A stretch of DNA of 64,000 nt, from positions 1 through 64,000 of the forward strand of contig NZ_JAFEVR010000009.1 of assembly GCF_017352375.1 (NCBI RefSeq), in the 5' to 3' direction. This document shows, in pieces, positions 8,466 through 17,399 of the stretch (positions are counted from its first letter, which is position 1; the number at the start of each line of letters is the position of its first letter). The notes under the pieces are model-generated. The model was not told where the DNA came from and ran no database searches. It saw only the letters and a program-made list of their open reading frames with translations. The translations under genes and the position numbers were made by a program. Origin of the DNA: Mycolicibacterium sp. S2-37 (lineage in GTDB: Bacteria > Actinomycetota > Actinomycetes > Mycobacteriales > Mycobacteriaceae).

Positions 8466-8496
8466 CGACCGATCAACCTTTCCGTTGCGCTTCGCT

Positions 8497-8513
8497 CGGA
8501 CAATACGTGTCCG
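8497..8513. promoter_or_regulatory. Inverted repeat CGGACA-N5-TGTCCG upstream of the sugar transferase gene
   Basis: Perfect 6-bp arms with a five-base AT-rich spacer, centred 40 bp upstream of the sugar transferase ATG in a 121-bp gap. Plausible operator; no cognate regulator is visible. Confidence 0.4.
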
Positions 8514-8586
8514 CGGCGGTCCTCATCGTCGGAACAGCTGACCCAATTAGCCAGCGGAGCAACGGATTCAAGATCATTTCGTATGG

Positions 8587-9276
8587 TCACTTGGGCCTCG
8601 ACGAGGTCGCCTCGAAGACCTTTTTGCGCGCTATCGCGGCGAAGTCCTCGAGCAGCTGAATCTGCGGCCCGGTCCAGCGGCGCGGGTGATCGTCCCAAAT
8701 GCACAGCGTGCCAATGGTATTGCCATCGTCGTCGGTCAGCAGTACGCCGGCATAAGCCAACACCTCGCCGGAGGTGACGACGGGGTGCTTGGCCAGCAGC
8801 GGGTGGGCGGTCATGTCCTCGACGATGAGCGGACGGTTGGCGACCACGGCGAATTTGCACACCGAGAACTCGATGGGGCGCGACCGGGTGAAATCCTCGC
8901 CGACGATGCTGCATCCGGCGAGCAGCTGGGTGTCCTTGTCCACCAGTGAGATGGCGGCGTAGGGCGCGCCCAGCGCCTCGGCGGTCAGGGTGGCGATGCG
9001 GTCGAGCGCGTCCTTCTGTTCCCCGGCCATCAGGCCGGTTCGGTGTAGAGCCCCCAGCCGCGTGGCATCGCCCAGCCACAGGTCCATCAGCGAATCGAGG
9101 AGTTCCTTGTTCTCCGAGAGCTGTGCGGCCAGCCGACGCACCGTCGGATCGTCGATCCCCGGGCCGGTGGCGGTCTCGATCAGTGCGCGGTTGATCTGTG
9201 CGACGGTGGAATCGGCGACCTCGTCATCCGCACCCCCGCCCGGGCCTCCGCCGGACTGCGACGTGGAGTCACTCAC
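8587..9276 (-). CDS. GAF-domain protein
   Basis: 229 residues when started at GTG 9276; a GTG one codon upstream (9279) is also in frame. TAGCCT ends six bases before GTG 9276, which favours a leaderless start there. After a disordered N-terminus (about 1-20) and a helical segment (about 35-75) comes a GAF domain (about 85-225). It contains LDRIATLTAEALGAPYAAISLVD, the FCKF-like block FSVCKFAVV, and GTLCIWDDHPRRW, the pattern of GAF domains that precede histidine kinases or diguanylate cyclases. No output domain is present, so it is probably a stand-alone sensor. Ligand unknown. Confidence 0.82.
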   Translation of the reverse strand: MSDSTSQSGGGPGGGADDEVADSTVAQINRALIETATGPGIDDPTVRRLAAQLSENKELLDSLMDLWLGDATRLGALHRTGLMAGEQKDALDRIATLTAEALGAPYAAISLVDKDTQLLAGCSIVGEDFTRSRPIEFSVCKFAVVANRPLIVEDMTAHPLLAKHPVVTSGEVLAYAGVLLTDDDGNTIGTLCIWDDHPRRWTGPQIQLLEDFAAIARKKVFEATSSRPK

Positions 9277-9282
9277 CACGTC

Positions 9283-9288
9283 AGGCTA
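9283..9288 (-). promoter_or_regulatory. -10 element of the GAF gene (leaderless geometry)
   Basis: TAGCCT on the minus strand, then exactly six bases before GTG 9276, the spacing expected when transcription begins at the start codon. Confidence 0.55.
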
Positions 9289-9589
9289 GTGGTTCGGTCC
9301 GGCTGCGGATGCCTAACCGGGATCGGTAACCGAAGCTCATCGTCGGTTCGTTCGCCAGCCGTTCATCAGTTATTGCCCCGACGGCCCTTGCCGGCAGTGA
9401 TGTGGGCCCCTGACCGACCCCGCCGCCGGCGCGCTGGACGGTCTGCGTCGTCGCCGGTTTTGGATCGGTGAAAGAATGCGCCTTCGTGCAGGTGCGGGGC
9501 GGGATTCGTCCTGTTACTCTTCGACCGGGTTTGAACGTCAACCGTCCGGGATATAGCAGTCCCGCACGCAACACAGATAGGGGAGGCAG
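9289..9589. other. Intergenic region upstream of the small secreted protein gene
   Basis: About 300 bp between the GAF gene and the plus-strand gene at 9590. It holds two TAACCG copies 13 bp apart (9314-9319 and 9327-9332), which may be a direct-repeat operator. A weak plus-strand promoter candidate is TTGAAC (9531-9536) with TATAGC (9552-9557), spaced only 15 bp. GGGGAGG at 9580-9586 is the ribosome site of the next gene. No further gene is supported. Confidence 0.4.
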
Positions 9590-9967
9590 ATGGCCGATCA
9601 CGCCGAAGCCCTCGTCCGCAGGACAAAGAAGCTGGGCGTTGCGGGACTGGGTGCGCTCGCCGTCACCGGAGCCGTCCTGGCCTTCGGGGCCGGGATCGCC
9701 GGTGCCGACGTCGAGGACGTGGAGGGGGACCCGTTCGCCCCGTTCGCCGGTCCGGTTGCCGAAGAGGGCATCCGTGTCGCGGATCCCGGTATCGCCAACG
9801 CCGGACCGTCTGAGGTCCGCGCGGCGGACATCAACGCGCCGCTGGCTCCGGCCGGGGGCGAGACGAAAGACTCGATCCGCGCCGTGCCGTCCATCACCGG
9901 TGGCATCGGAACCTACCTGGACTTCGGTCCCTTCGGTGGCCCCGGCGCTCCGATCTGGGACTGGTGA
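9590..9967 (+). CDS. Small secreted protein of unknown function
   Basis: 125 residues from ATG 9590, preceded by GGGGAGG at a good distance. A basic N-terminus and a hydrophobic stretch (GVAGLGALAVTGAVLAFGAGIAGA, residues 15-38) form a signal peptide with a likely cleavage after AGA. The mature part of about 87 residues is Pro/Gly/Ala-rich and acidic, has no cysteine, and ends with an aromatic GAPIWDW tail. I do not recognise a family. It is a single-gene unit, with its own upstream region and a hairpin behind it. Confidence 0.72.
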   Translation: MADHAEALVRRTKKLGVAGLGALAVTGAVLAFGAGIAGADVEDVEGDPFAPFAGPVAEEGIRVADPGIANAGPSEVRAADINAPLAPAGGETKDSIRAVPSITGGIGTYLDFGPFGGPGAPIWDW

Positions 9968-10004
9968 CCCACCCGAACCGCTGATACGGATCGCGTCCGG
10001 TTCC

Positions 10005-10022
10005 GCCGCTCTCCGGAGCGGC
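10005..10022 (+). terminator. Hairpin terminator after the secreted protein gene
   Basis: GCCGCTC, TCCG loop, GAGCGGC: perfect 7-bp stem 38 bp after the stop, followed within 11 bases by CGCTTTT. Confidence 0.65.
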
Positions 10023-10087
10023 TGGGACCGGGCGCTTTTCGTATGTCCGCCTTTCCCATGTCCTTGCCCGCGTCCGTGATCACGCCG

Positions 10088-11091
<1,004 letters not shown>

Positions 11092-11092
<1 letters not shown>

Positions 11093-11913
11093 TGGCTCGG
11101 CCCCCGTTCAACAAAGACACCCGGCTGTGTATCTCGCTGGCGGGGCGGCCGAGCAACATCGGTACCCGCTTCCACAACCATCTCTACGAGGTGCTCGGAA
11201 TCGACTTCATCTACAAGGCGTTCACCACCACCGACATCGATGCCGCGATCGGTGGGGTGCGGGCGCTGGGCATCCGCGGGTGCTCGGTGTCGATGCCGTT
11301 CAAGCAGGACGTCATCCCGCTCGTCGACGAGGTCGAGTCGTCGGCCCGGGCCATCAACGCGGTCAACACGATCGTCAACGACGACGGGCGTCTGGTCGCG
11401 TCCAACACCGATTATCTGGCGGTGCAACGGCTGATCGACGAACACCGGCTCGACCCCTCGCATCCGGTGGTCCTGCGGGGCAGCGGAGGGATGGCCGCCG
11501 CCGTGGGCGCCGCGTTCCGCGACCACGGGTTCGCCGACGGGACGATCGTGGCCCGCAACCGTGACACCGGTGGTCAGTTGGCCGCGCGACTGGATTATGC
11601 CTACGCCGCGGACGTCGGGGTCCGCGACGGCGCGGTGCTCGTCAACGTCACGCCCATCGGCATGTCCGGCGGGCCGGAGAAGGACGCCTTCGCCTTCGAC
11701 GAGGCCGCGATCGCACGTGCGCACACCGTGTTCGACGTCGTCGCGATGCCCGCCGAGACACCGGTCATCGCTGCGGCCCGCGCTGCCGGCGTCCCGGTCA
11801 TCACCGGCGCCGAGGTGATCGCCCTGCAGGCAGCCGAACAGTTCGAGCGCTACACCGGCGTGCGGCCCACGCCGGAGCAGGTGGCCGAGGCCTCAGCTGT
11901 GTCGCGGTCGTGA
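11092..11913 (+). CDS. Shikimate 5-dehydrogenase-like protein (AroE paralogue)
   Basis: 273 residues from ATG 11092, overlapping the pat stop as TGATG. It has the AroE layout: N-terminal substrate domain with SLAGRPSNIG in place of the usual NPxxHSxSP, catalytic lysine in CSVSMPFKQD, NAVNT and NTD. The nucleotide domain has a glycine loop reading GSGGMAAAV instead of GAGGAARA. The lysine and aspartate needed for shikimate chemistry are retained, but the substrate entry loop differs, so it may act on a related polyol acid such as quinate. Since mycobacteria carry a separate canonical aroE, this is likely a paralogue with another role. Confidence 0.85.
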
Positions 11914-11922
11914 GGCGCGCCG

Positions 11923-12633
11923 TCAGGGCGTGATCACCGTCTGCTCGTCGATGGCCGACGTCGCGTCGAGCAGCGGACCGATCTGATCCTCGGTGCCCTC
12001 GGCCTTGAGCTGCAGGAGGTACGCCCCGTCCGGTGCGGGGATGACGACCGTCTTCTGCGCGATCATGCGGTTGACGCCGTCGCGGGTATAGCCGCCGCCG
12101 ACCTGGTAGGCCTCGAACCCGCCGAGTTCGGAGGCCTTTCCGTCACCCATGTTCTCGTAACCGGGCAGGTTCTTGATCTCGCCGGGTGCGTATTCGAAGA
12201 TCTTGGCCGGGTCGACGGTGCCGGTGAGCTTGCTCATCACGGTGGTGATCATCGGCGGATCCTGAGCCATCGCCGGATCCGCGAAAACGATTGCGCTGTA
12301 AGCCCCTTCTGGCGTCCTCGGGCCGGCGTCCTCCCACCCGGGAAGCTGCGGCAGGTCGACCCTCGGCGCGCCGGGCGCACCGGGTGTGACCGGGGTCTGC
12401 TGGATGCCGTTCTCGCGGATGTAGTCGGCGATCGTCGGTTGCGGCCCTGCCGCCTGCGCCGGCGAGGTTTCGGTGGGGCTCACGGTCGCGGATGTGCTCG
12501 ACGCCGCCTCGCTCGAGGTCGTCTGCGTTTCGCTCGCCGCGTCGCCGGATGTGTCGGAGCCGCAGCCCGCGAGTGCGAGCCCGACGGCGGCGGCGAGGAC
12601 GGCGACGGGGCCCGCCCGTAGTGAGGTGGTCAT
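11923..12633 (-). CDS. LpqN/LpqT-family lipoprotein
   Basis: 236 residues from ATG 12633. Signal peptide with lipobox LALAGC (Cys about residue 23) followed by a Ser/Thr-rich linker (residues 25-60). The conserved domain starts at PTIADYIRENGIQQTPV and matches the LpqN/LpqT group of mycobacterial lipoproteins, including the GWEDAGPRTPEGAY and FADPAM blocks. Related LpqN proteins bind envelope enzymes and MmpL3 partners; function here is not known. It is related to lpqT at 47241-47894 but more acidic. It stands convergent to the aroE-like gene and divergent to the DUF5642 lipoprotein. Confidence 0.85.
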   Translation of the reverse strand: MTTSLRAGPVAVLAAAVGLALAGCGSDTSGDAASETQTTSSEAASSTSATVSPTETSPAQAAGPQPTIADYIRENGIQQTPVTPGAPGAPRVDLPQLPGWEDAGPRTPEGAYSAIVFADPAMAQDPPMITTVMSKLTGTVDPAKIFEYAPGEIKNLPGYENMGDGKASELGGFEAYQVGGGYTRDGVNRMIAQKTVVIPAPDGAYLLQLKAEGTEDQIGPLLDATSAIDEQTVITP

Positions 12634-12735
12634 AGCTCTCCGTTCGATCACGATCGGACGATACCGGCGTCGGCGGTCGCGCGACACGGTCTCGCGCGAC
12701 CCGTCCGCGTTTGCCGGTTGTGTCATCATCGGCGG

Positions 12736-13398
12736 GTGCGCCACATCGCGGCCGTGGGGGCCGCCGCGGCAGTTCTCGCGGCGTGCGGCACGACGTCGGA
12801 TGGGCCCGCTCCCGACGCGCCGCCGGAAACCAGCGCGGTGCGAGGCGTCATCGACCCCGCCCGCATCGATCGCGCCCGTTACCAACTGCCACCCGACTAC
12901 GAGGTGACCGATGTGAGCGGCCGCGTCACCCCGACGGCGCAGTGGGGTTTCGGGCCGGGCTGGCGGGCCGATCCGCAGCCCTGCGGTGCGCTGTCGGATC
13001 CCGTCGTCGATCCCGCGACGCTGCGCGGCTGGTCCGCCTCGGGCGCGGGCGGGATCGTCTACGCCGTTGCGGCCGCCGGTGCGACCGGCATCGACCCGGT
13101 CGCCGTCGGCGAATGCGCATCGTGGCGGATCTCGGCGGGGCCGAGCAGCGGCAGCGTTCGCCTGGTGGAGGCTCCGGCCGTCGACGGTGCGCAGACCGTC
13201 GCGATGGCGGCCGAATCGTTGACGGTCGTCGAGGGCGGCACCGAAACACGTTCGCAGGCAACGACGGTGATGGCATCCGAAGGTGGCCATCTGGTGTACG
13301 TCACCGTGGTGACCGACCCGGGATCGCCCACCCCTGCGCTCGAGGGAGGATTCGCCGCCGATCTGCTGACCGAAACGGTCGCCGCCCTACGGAAGTGA
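12736..13398 (+). CDS. DUF5642 lipoprotein (first copy)
   Basis: 220 residues from GTG 12736, choosing the start just before the signal peptide RHIAAVGAAAAVLAACG (lipobox LAAC). The mature part carries RIDRARYQLPPDYEVTDVSG and paired cysteines (DPQPCGALSD, VGECASWRI). These features recur in the next gene and in Rv0999-type proteins. It is an envelope lipoprotein of unknown function. A CATCAT hexamer ends six bases before the GTG, a weak leaderless signal. Confidence 0.8.
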   Translation: MRHIAAVGAAAAVLAACGTTSDGPAPDAPPETSAVRGVIDPARIDRARYQLPPDYEVTDVSGRVTPTAQWGFGPGWRADPQPCGALSDPVVDPATLRGWSASGAGGIVYAVAAAGATGIDPVAVGECASWRISAGPSSGSVRLVEAPAVDGAQTVAMAAESLTVVEGGTETRSQATTVMASEGGHLVYVTVVTDPGSPTPALEGGFAADLLTETVAALRK

Positions 13399-13413
13399 GC
13401 GCCGGGCGGCGGG

Positions 13414-13419
13414 TAGATT
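13414..13419 (+). promoter_or_regulatory. -10 element of second DUF5642 gene
   Basis: TAGATT lies seven bases before ATG 13427, suggesting its own leaderless transcript despite the short gap after the previous gene. Confidence 0.4.
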
Positions 13420-13426
13420 GGCGGCG

Positions 13427-14098
13427 ATGTCCACCCCGAAGTCGCTGACGGCCGTGGCCTGCGTAGCTCTCCTGGCGCCTGCCTGCGGCTCGGACGCTCA
13501 AGCGCCAGGCGAGGATTCGACCGCCGACATCGCCAACATCTCGGAGGTCAGATCGACGTTCGGGCCGCAGTTCCAATACCGTGACATCGCGCCGACAGGC
13601 ATCGACCCGAAACTGCTGCAACCTCAGCCGGTGCCCGAGGGCGTGACGTTCCAGCCGCCGGAGTGCGCGAAGTACGCCCGCGGGCTGCTGCCCGAGGCGG
13701 GGCTGAAAGGCAATATGGCGGCCGCGACCGCGGAGGGCGAGGGTAACCGGTTCATCGCGATCGCCGTGGAGACCTCCGAACCGATCGTCCTTGACGAGGC
13801 CGACCAGCGATGCAGGAAAGTGGAGTTCAGCGGCCCGCAGGTACGGGGCCTGGTTGAAGCCGTCGAGGCGCCCGTCATCGAGGGGGCGCGGACGTCGGCG
13901 ACCCATCGCGTGGTGCAGACGGTGGTCGGTGGCGTGCCCCGGACCGGTGAGCTCTACAACTACGTCGCGAGCTTCGACTCCTACCTGGTGATCGTGACGG
14001 CGAATCCGCTGGTGATCCCAGGGCAGCGGGTGGTACCGGTGAACACCCAGCGCGCGCGGGATCTGCTCAGCGCCGCGGTCGCCGACGTCAGGGGCTGA
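13427..14098 (+). CDS. DUF5642 lipoprotein (second copy)
   Basis: 223 residues from ATG 13427. Signal peptide SLTAVACVALLAPACG with lipobox (Cys about residue 20). The mature domain parallels the preceding gene: RSTFGPQFQYRDIAPTGIDP, one cysteine in FQPPECAKYARG and one in DEADQRCRKVEF. This looks like an old tandem duplication, since identity is now low. Probably envelope-anchored; function unknown. Confidence 0.8.
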   Translation: MSTPKSLTAVACVALLAPACGSDAQAPGEDSTADIANISEVRSTFGPQFQYRDIAPTGIDPKLLQPQPVPEGVTFQPPECAKYARGLLPEAGLKGNMAAATAEGEGNRFIAIAVETSEPIVLDEADQRCRKVEFSGPQVRGLVEAVEAPVIEGARTSATHRVVQTVVGGVPRTGELYNYVASFDSYLVIVTANPLVIPGQRVVPVNTQRARDLLSAAVADVRG

Positions 14099-14104
14099 CC
14101 CGCA

Positions 14105-14701
14105 TCAGCGGACGTCGTGCGGCCGGAACTGGATGCTGATCCGCGCCCCGGTCGGTCTGCTGGTCTTGGGAATCGAGTGCTCCCAGGTGCGTTGGCACGA
14201 TCCGCCCATCACCAGGAGATCGCCGTGGTGGTGGTGAATGCGCAACGACGGCCCACCGCCGCGGGGGCGCAGCGCGAACACCCGGGTCGCCCCGAGGCCG
14301 ACGATGGCGACCATGGTGTCCGCGGTGCTGCTGCGGCCGATGTTATCCCCGTGCCAGGCCACGCTGTCGTTGCCGTCGCGGTAGAGGCACAGGCCGGCGG
14401 TGGTGAACGGCTCGCCGAGTTCACCGCCGTATGCGTCGTTCAGTCGCCTGCGCATCTGCTTGAGCCGCGGATGCGGCGCGGCGTCGTCGACGAGGTTGTG
14501 AAAGCTCAGCAGACGCGGCACGTCGAGTACCCGCTCGTACATCTGCCGCCGCTCGGCGCGCCACGGGATGCAGCTCCGCAGTTCGTCGAAGAGGGTGTCG
14601 GCGTCGGTCAGCCAGCTCGACCGGACGTCCAGCCATGCGCCGTTGCCGAGATGGCGGCGCTCTGCATGCTCGAAAAGCGAGCCCTGAAGAGCCTGCTCCA
14701 T
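14105..14701 (-). CDS. alkB: AlkB-like 2-oxoglutarate/Fe(II) dioxygenase
   Basis: 198 residues from ATG 14701. Oxidative demethylation of alkylated bases is the family reaction. Fe ligands are visible as WHGDN (H and D) and the distal His in TWEHSIPK; the 2-oxoglutarate arginine lies in ARISIQFR. The LCLYRDGNDSVAWHGD block is typical of the AlkB group including human ALKBH2/3. Ortholog of Rv1000c. It is on the same strand as, and 34 bp downstream of, soxR, but whether they share a transcript is uncertain. Confidence 0.92.
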   Translation of the reverse strand: MEQALQGSLFEHAERRHLGNGAWLDVRSSWLTDADTLFDELRSCIPWRAERRQMYERVLDVPRLLSFHNLVDDAAPHPRLKQMRRRLNDAYGGELGEPFTTAGLCLYRDGNDSVAWHGDNIGRSSTADTMVAIVGLGATRVFALRPRGGGPSLRIHHHHGDLLVMGGSCQRTWEHSIPKTSRPTGARISIQFRPHDVR

Positions 14702-14735
14702 GCCGCCGAGTGTATCGCACACCCGTTCGACGAAG

Positions 14736-15167
14736 TCAGAGACGGACCGCGCCGGGCCCCTGTTCTGCGAGCATGTCGCCGGGGTTGGTCAGGACGCAGG
14801 TCTTGAGGCTGAGGCAACCGCAACCTATACATCCGGCCAGGTTGTCGCGCAGGCGCTGCAGGTGCAGGATGCGCTCGTCGAGGTCGGCGCGCCAGCCGGC
14901 CGACAGCTTCGCCCAGTCCTTGCTCGTCGGCACCCGATCCGACGGCAAGGTCGCCAGCGCGTCCCTGATCCGGGCCAGCGGGATACCGAGGCGCTGCGAC
15001 ATTCGGATGAACGCCACCCGGCGCAACGTCTCGCGGGCGTAGCGGCGCTGGTTGCCCGAGGTGCGACGGCTGGTGATCAAGCCTTCGCGCTCGTAGAAGT
15101 GCAGTGCTGACACCGCGACGCCGCTGCGAACCGCCATTTCACTCGGGGTCAGCTCGTGGCCGTCCAT
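14736..15167 (-). CDS. soxR: Redox-sensing MerR-family regulator SoxR
   Basis: 143 residues from ATG 15167. MerR helix-turn-helix at the N-terminus ([23 protein letters not shown]), dimerisation helix (about 80-115), and the [2Fe-2S] cysteine cluster [12 protein letters not shown] (C-x2-C-x-C-x5-C) that defines SoxR. It senses redox-cycling compounds and activates defence genes. A SoxR-box-like palindrome overlaps its own -10, so it is likely autoregulated. It is divergent to arcA with a 55-bp shared gap. Confidence 0.94.
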   Translation of the reverse strand: MDGHELTPSEMAVRSGVAVSALHFYEREGLITSRRTSGNQRRYARETLRRVAFIRMSQRLGIPLARIRDALATLPSDRVPTSKDWAKLSAGWRADLDERILHLQRLRDNLAGCIGCGCLSLKTCVLTNPGDMLAEQGPGAVRL

Positions 15168-15169
15168 GA

Positions 15170-15187
15170 CCTCAACGATACTTCAGG
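15170..15187. promoter_or_regulatory. SoxR box
   Basis: CCTCAACGATACTTCAGG matches 13 of 18 positions of the classical SoxR box CCTCAAGTTAACTTGAGG, including both outer arms. The extended dyad GACCTCAA-N6-TTCAGGTC spans 15168-15189. It overlaps the soxR -10 and lies immediately upstream of where the arcA -35 would be. Confidence 0.7.
15175..15180 (-). promoter_or_regulatory. -10 element of soxR
   Basis: TATCGT on the minus strand, seven bases before ATG 15167, inside the SoxR box. The geometry implies a leaderless transcript. Confidence 0.55.
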
Positions 15188-15210
15188 TCTCGACGGCGGG
15201 GCGATGGCGT

Positions 15211-15216
15211 TACGGT
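15211..15216 (+). promoter_or_regulatory. -10 element of arcA (leaderless geometry)
   Basis: TACGGT, exactly six bases, then ATG 15223. Confidence 0.55.
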
Positions 15217-15222
15217 GATGTG

Positions 15223-16428
15223 ATGGCCGACATCGTCCTGGGGTCGAACTCCGAGGTGGGCACGCTGCGCGTGGTCATCCTGCACCGTCCCGGCGCCGAG
15301 CTGCAGCGGCTGACCCCGCGCAACAACGACGCGTTGCTGTTCGACGGACTGCCCTGGGTGGCGAAGGCGCAGGAGGAGCACGACCAGTTCGCCGAGGTGC
15401 TGAGGTCGCGCGGCGTCGAGGTGCTGCTGCTGGCCGACCTGCTCGGGGAGGCCTTGGCGAGCGGGGCGGCCAGGATGCACGGTATCGCCGCCGCCGTCGA
15501 TCCGCGTCGTCTGGGACTGCCGCTGGCGCAGGAACTCTCGGCGTACCTGCGGACTCTCGAACCGCAGCCGCTGGCACACGTGCTGATGGCGGGGATGACG
15601 TTCAACGAGCTCCCGTTCGGTGAACGGGAGCTCTCGCTGGTGCGCCGTATGCATCACGGTGGCGACTTCGTCATCGACCCGTTGCCGAATCTGCTGTTCA
15701 CTCGGGACTCGTCGTTCTGGATCGGGCCACGGGTGGCCATCACGTCGCTCGCGCTGCCGGCCAGGGTGCGCGAAACCTCCCTGACAGACCTGATCTACGC
15801 GCATCATGCACGATTCCTGGGTGTGCGCAGAGCGTACGAGTCGCGGTCCGCACCGGTCGAGGGCGGCGACGTGCTGCTGCTCGCGCCGGGTGTGGTGGCC
15901 GTCGGGGTGGGGGAGCGTACGACACCTGCGGGGGCGGAAGCATTGGCGCGCAGCCTTTTCGACGACGACCTCGCGCACACGGTGCTCGCGGTGCCGATCG
16001 CGCAGGAACGCGCGCAGATGCACCTCGACACGGTGTGCACGATGGTCGACACCGATGCGGTCGTGATGTATCCGAACATCGTCGACTCGTTGTCGGCCTT
16101 TATGATCCATCGCACCGCCGACGGGGTGAAGATCGATCGGGCCGCACCGTTCGTCGATGCGGCGGCCGAAGCGATGGGTATCGGCAAGCTGCGGGTGATC
16201 GACACCGGCCTCGACCCGGTGACCGCGGAGCGCGAACAGTGGGACGACGGCAACAACACACTCGCTGTCGCGCCCGGTGTCGTCGTCGCCTACGAGCGCA
16301 ACGTCGAAACCAATGCGCGATTGGGTGATTCGGGCATCGAGGTGTTGCCCATCCCGGCCTCGGAACTCGGCACCGGCCGTGGCGGCCCGCGCTGCATGTC
16401 CTGCCCGGCCGCGCGCGACCCGCTGTGA
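15223..16428 (+). CDS. arcA: Arginine deiminase
   Basis: Hydrolyses L-arginine to citrulline and ammonia. 401 residues, usual length. The guanidino-modifying fold is complete: [13 protein letters not shown] (substrate Asp), VEGGDVLLL, the catalytic His region [11 protein letters not shown], and the nucleophilic cysteine near the C-terminus in [10 protein letters not shown]. The start is set by the -10 six bases before ATG 15223; a longer frame would overlap soxR. No arcB/arcC/arcD is adjacent, so it is a stand-alone deiminase. Ortholog of Rv1001. Confidence 0.95.
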   Translation: MADIVLGSNSEVGTLRVVILHRPGAELQRLTPRNNDALLFDGLPWVAKAQEEHDQFAEVLRSRGVEVLLLADLLGEALASGAARMHGIAAAVDPRRLGLPLAQELSAYLRTLEPQPLAHVLMAGMTFNELPFGERELSLVRRMHHGGDFVIDPLPNLLFTRDSSFWIGPRVAITSLALPARVRETSLTDLIYAHHARFLGVRRAYESRSAPVEGGDVLLLAPGVVAVGVGERTTPAGAEALARSLFDDDLAHTVLAVPIAQERAQMHLDTVCTMVDTDAVVMYPNIVDSLSAFMIHRTADGVKIDRAAPFVDAAAEAMGIGKLRVIDTGLDPVTAEREQWDDGNNTLAVAPGVVVAYERNVETNARLGDSGIEVLPIPASELGTGRGGPRCMSCPAARDPL

Positions 16429-16454
16429 CGGCGCCGCTGGCCTGCAAGTCAGAT

Positions 16455-16517
16455 CGCCGATTTCTGCACCAGGGTTGTGCGTGGGCCGAATTCACGGCCC
16501 TCATGCAGAAGTCGGCG
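16455..16517. repeat. Palindromic flanking repeat, copy A (overlaps nuclease gene 3' end)
   Basis: Imperfect inverted repeat whose 50-bp core (16461-16510) starts TTTCTGCACCAGGG and ends CCCTCATGCAGAA. The arms extend outward as CGCCGA and TCGGCG. A second core of identical length and highly similar sequence lies at 17405-17454 in the same orientation. The TCA at 16501-16503 inside this repeat is the stop codon of the gene between them. Confidence 0.85.
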
Positions 16518-17355
16518 GAGGCCAGCCGCGGCGGGCGAAGGCCTCGCGGACCCGGTGCACGATGAAGGCCCTGCTGTGCTCTGCGACCACTCGAAGGTCG
16601 ATCCAACCCTGCCGCTCCAAGAACTCCGCTCGGCCGATGTCGTGTACGTACTGACCGCGATCGGAACTGTGATGGCCACCCTCGTAGTCGAGGCCGACTT
16701 TCGGGCCGTCGTAGCCCATGTCGATGAATGCCTCCCCGATCCCGTCGCTGACCCTGATCTGGGTACGTGGCCGGGGCAGGCCGGCGTCGATGAGCAGCAG
16801 GCGCAGCCACGTCTCCTTTGGCGATTGCGCACCGCCGTCCATCAGGTCGACGGCGACGCGGGCTCGCCTGATGCCGCGGGTCCCACGATTCCGTTCGATC
16901 AGGGGCGTCACCTCCCCCGACCGGAGACCGGTCGCGGCCGCCAAGGCGTCGAGATGGGGTAACGCTACGTCGCGTGGCAGATGCCGGCCCAGGTCGAGTG
17001 CCGTACGAGCGGGCGTCGTCACCGGCAGCTGACCGATGCACATGACTTCGTCGCCGGCCGCCCGCTCCTCCCAGACGACAATGCCCGCCCGGCGTCTGGT
17101 GTGGTCCGCGATCAGTTCTATCGGTGTCGCCGCATCGACCCACCGGGCGCCGTGCAGAGCCGCCGCTGCCCGGCCGGCAATCGCGGCGCTGCGGCCGGTC
17201 CACAACCACGCCGCCATGGCCTTCTGCTCCAGCGTGCACTCGATGCTCTTGTGGACGTACACCCCGGGGTGAATTGCCTGATAGTTCCACCGCAGCTGAC
17301 CTCGCGTCAGTTGACCAGTTTGAAGTGCCTCGGCGCCGAGAAACACGTGTGACAT
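16501..17355 (-). CDS. AbiEi-like winged-helix plus DUF559 nuclease-like protein
   Basis: 284 residues. The N-terminal half (about 8-130) resembles the AbiEi antitoxin type: a short HTH-like region (QLTRGQLRWNYQAIHPGVYV), AAALHGA, then LPVTTPARTALDLGRHL. The C-terminal half is DUF559, a Vsr-like PD-(D/E)xK fold, with candidate catalytic residues E181 (KETWLR), D212 (AFIDMGYDG) and D223/E225 (VGLDYEGGHH). It is framed by two palindromic repeats, one containing the stop codon. In M. tuberculosis arcA and pmt are adjacent, so this unit is an insertion. Related genes are common and poorly characterised in mycobacteria; nuclease activity is inferred. Confidence 0.8.
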   Translation of the reverse strand: MSHVFLGAEALQTGQLTRGQLRWNYQAIHPGVYVHKSIECTLEQKAMAAWLWTGRSAAIAGRAAAALHGARWVDAATPIELIADHTRRRAGIVVWEERAAGDEVMCIGQLPVTTPARTALDLGRHLPRDVALPHLDALAAATGLRSGEVTPLIERNRGTRGIRRARVAVDLMDGGAQSPKETWLRLLLIDAGLPRPRTQIRVSDGIGEAFIDMGYDGPKVGLDYEGGHHSSDRGQYVHDIGRAEFLERQGWIDLRVVAEHSRAFIVHRVREAFARRGWPPPTSA

Positions 17356-17399
17356 TCCTGGAGCGTCGACATCCCCGCCGACAACTCGGACCTACTCCG

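Noticed and set aside
12736..14098. The two DUF5642 genes as one frameshifted gene
   Set aside because: Each has its own start, signal peptide and lipobox, and both are full length.
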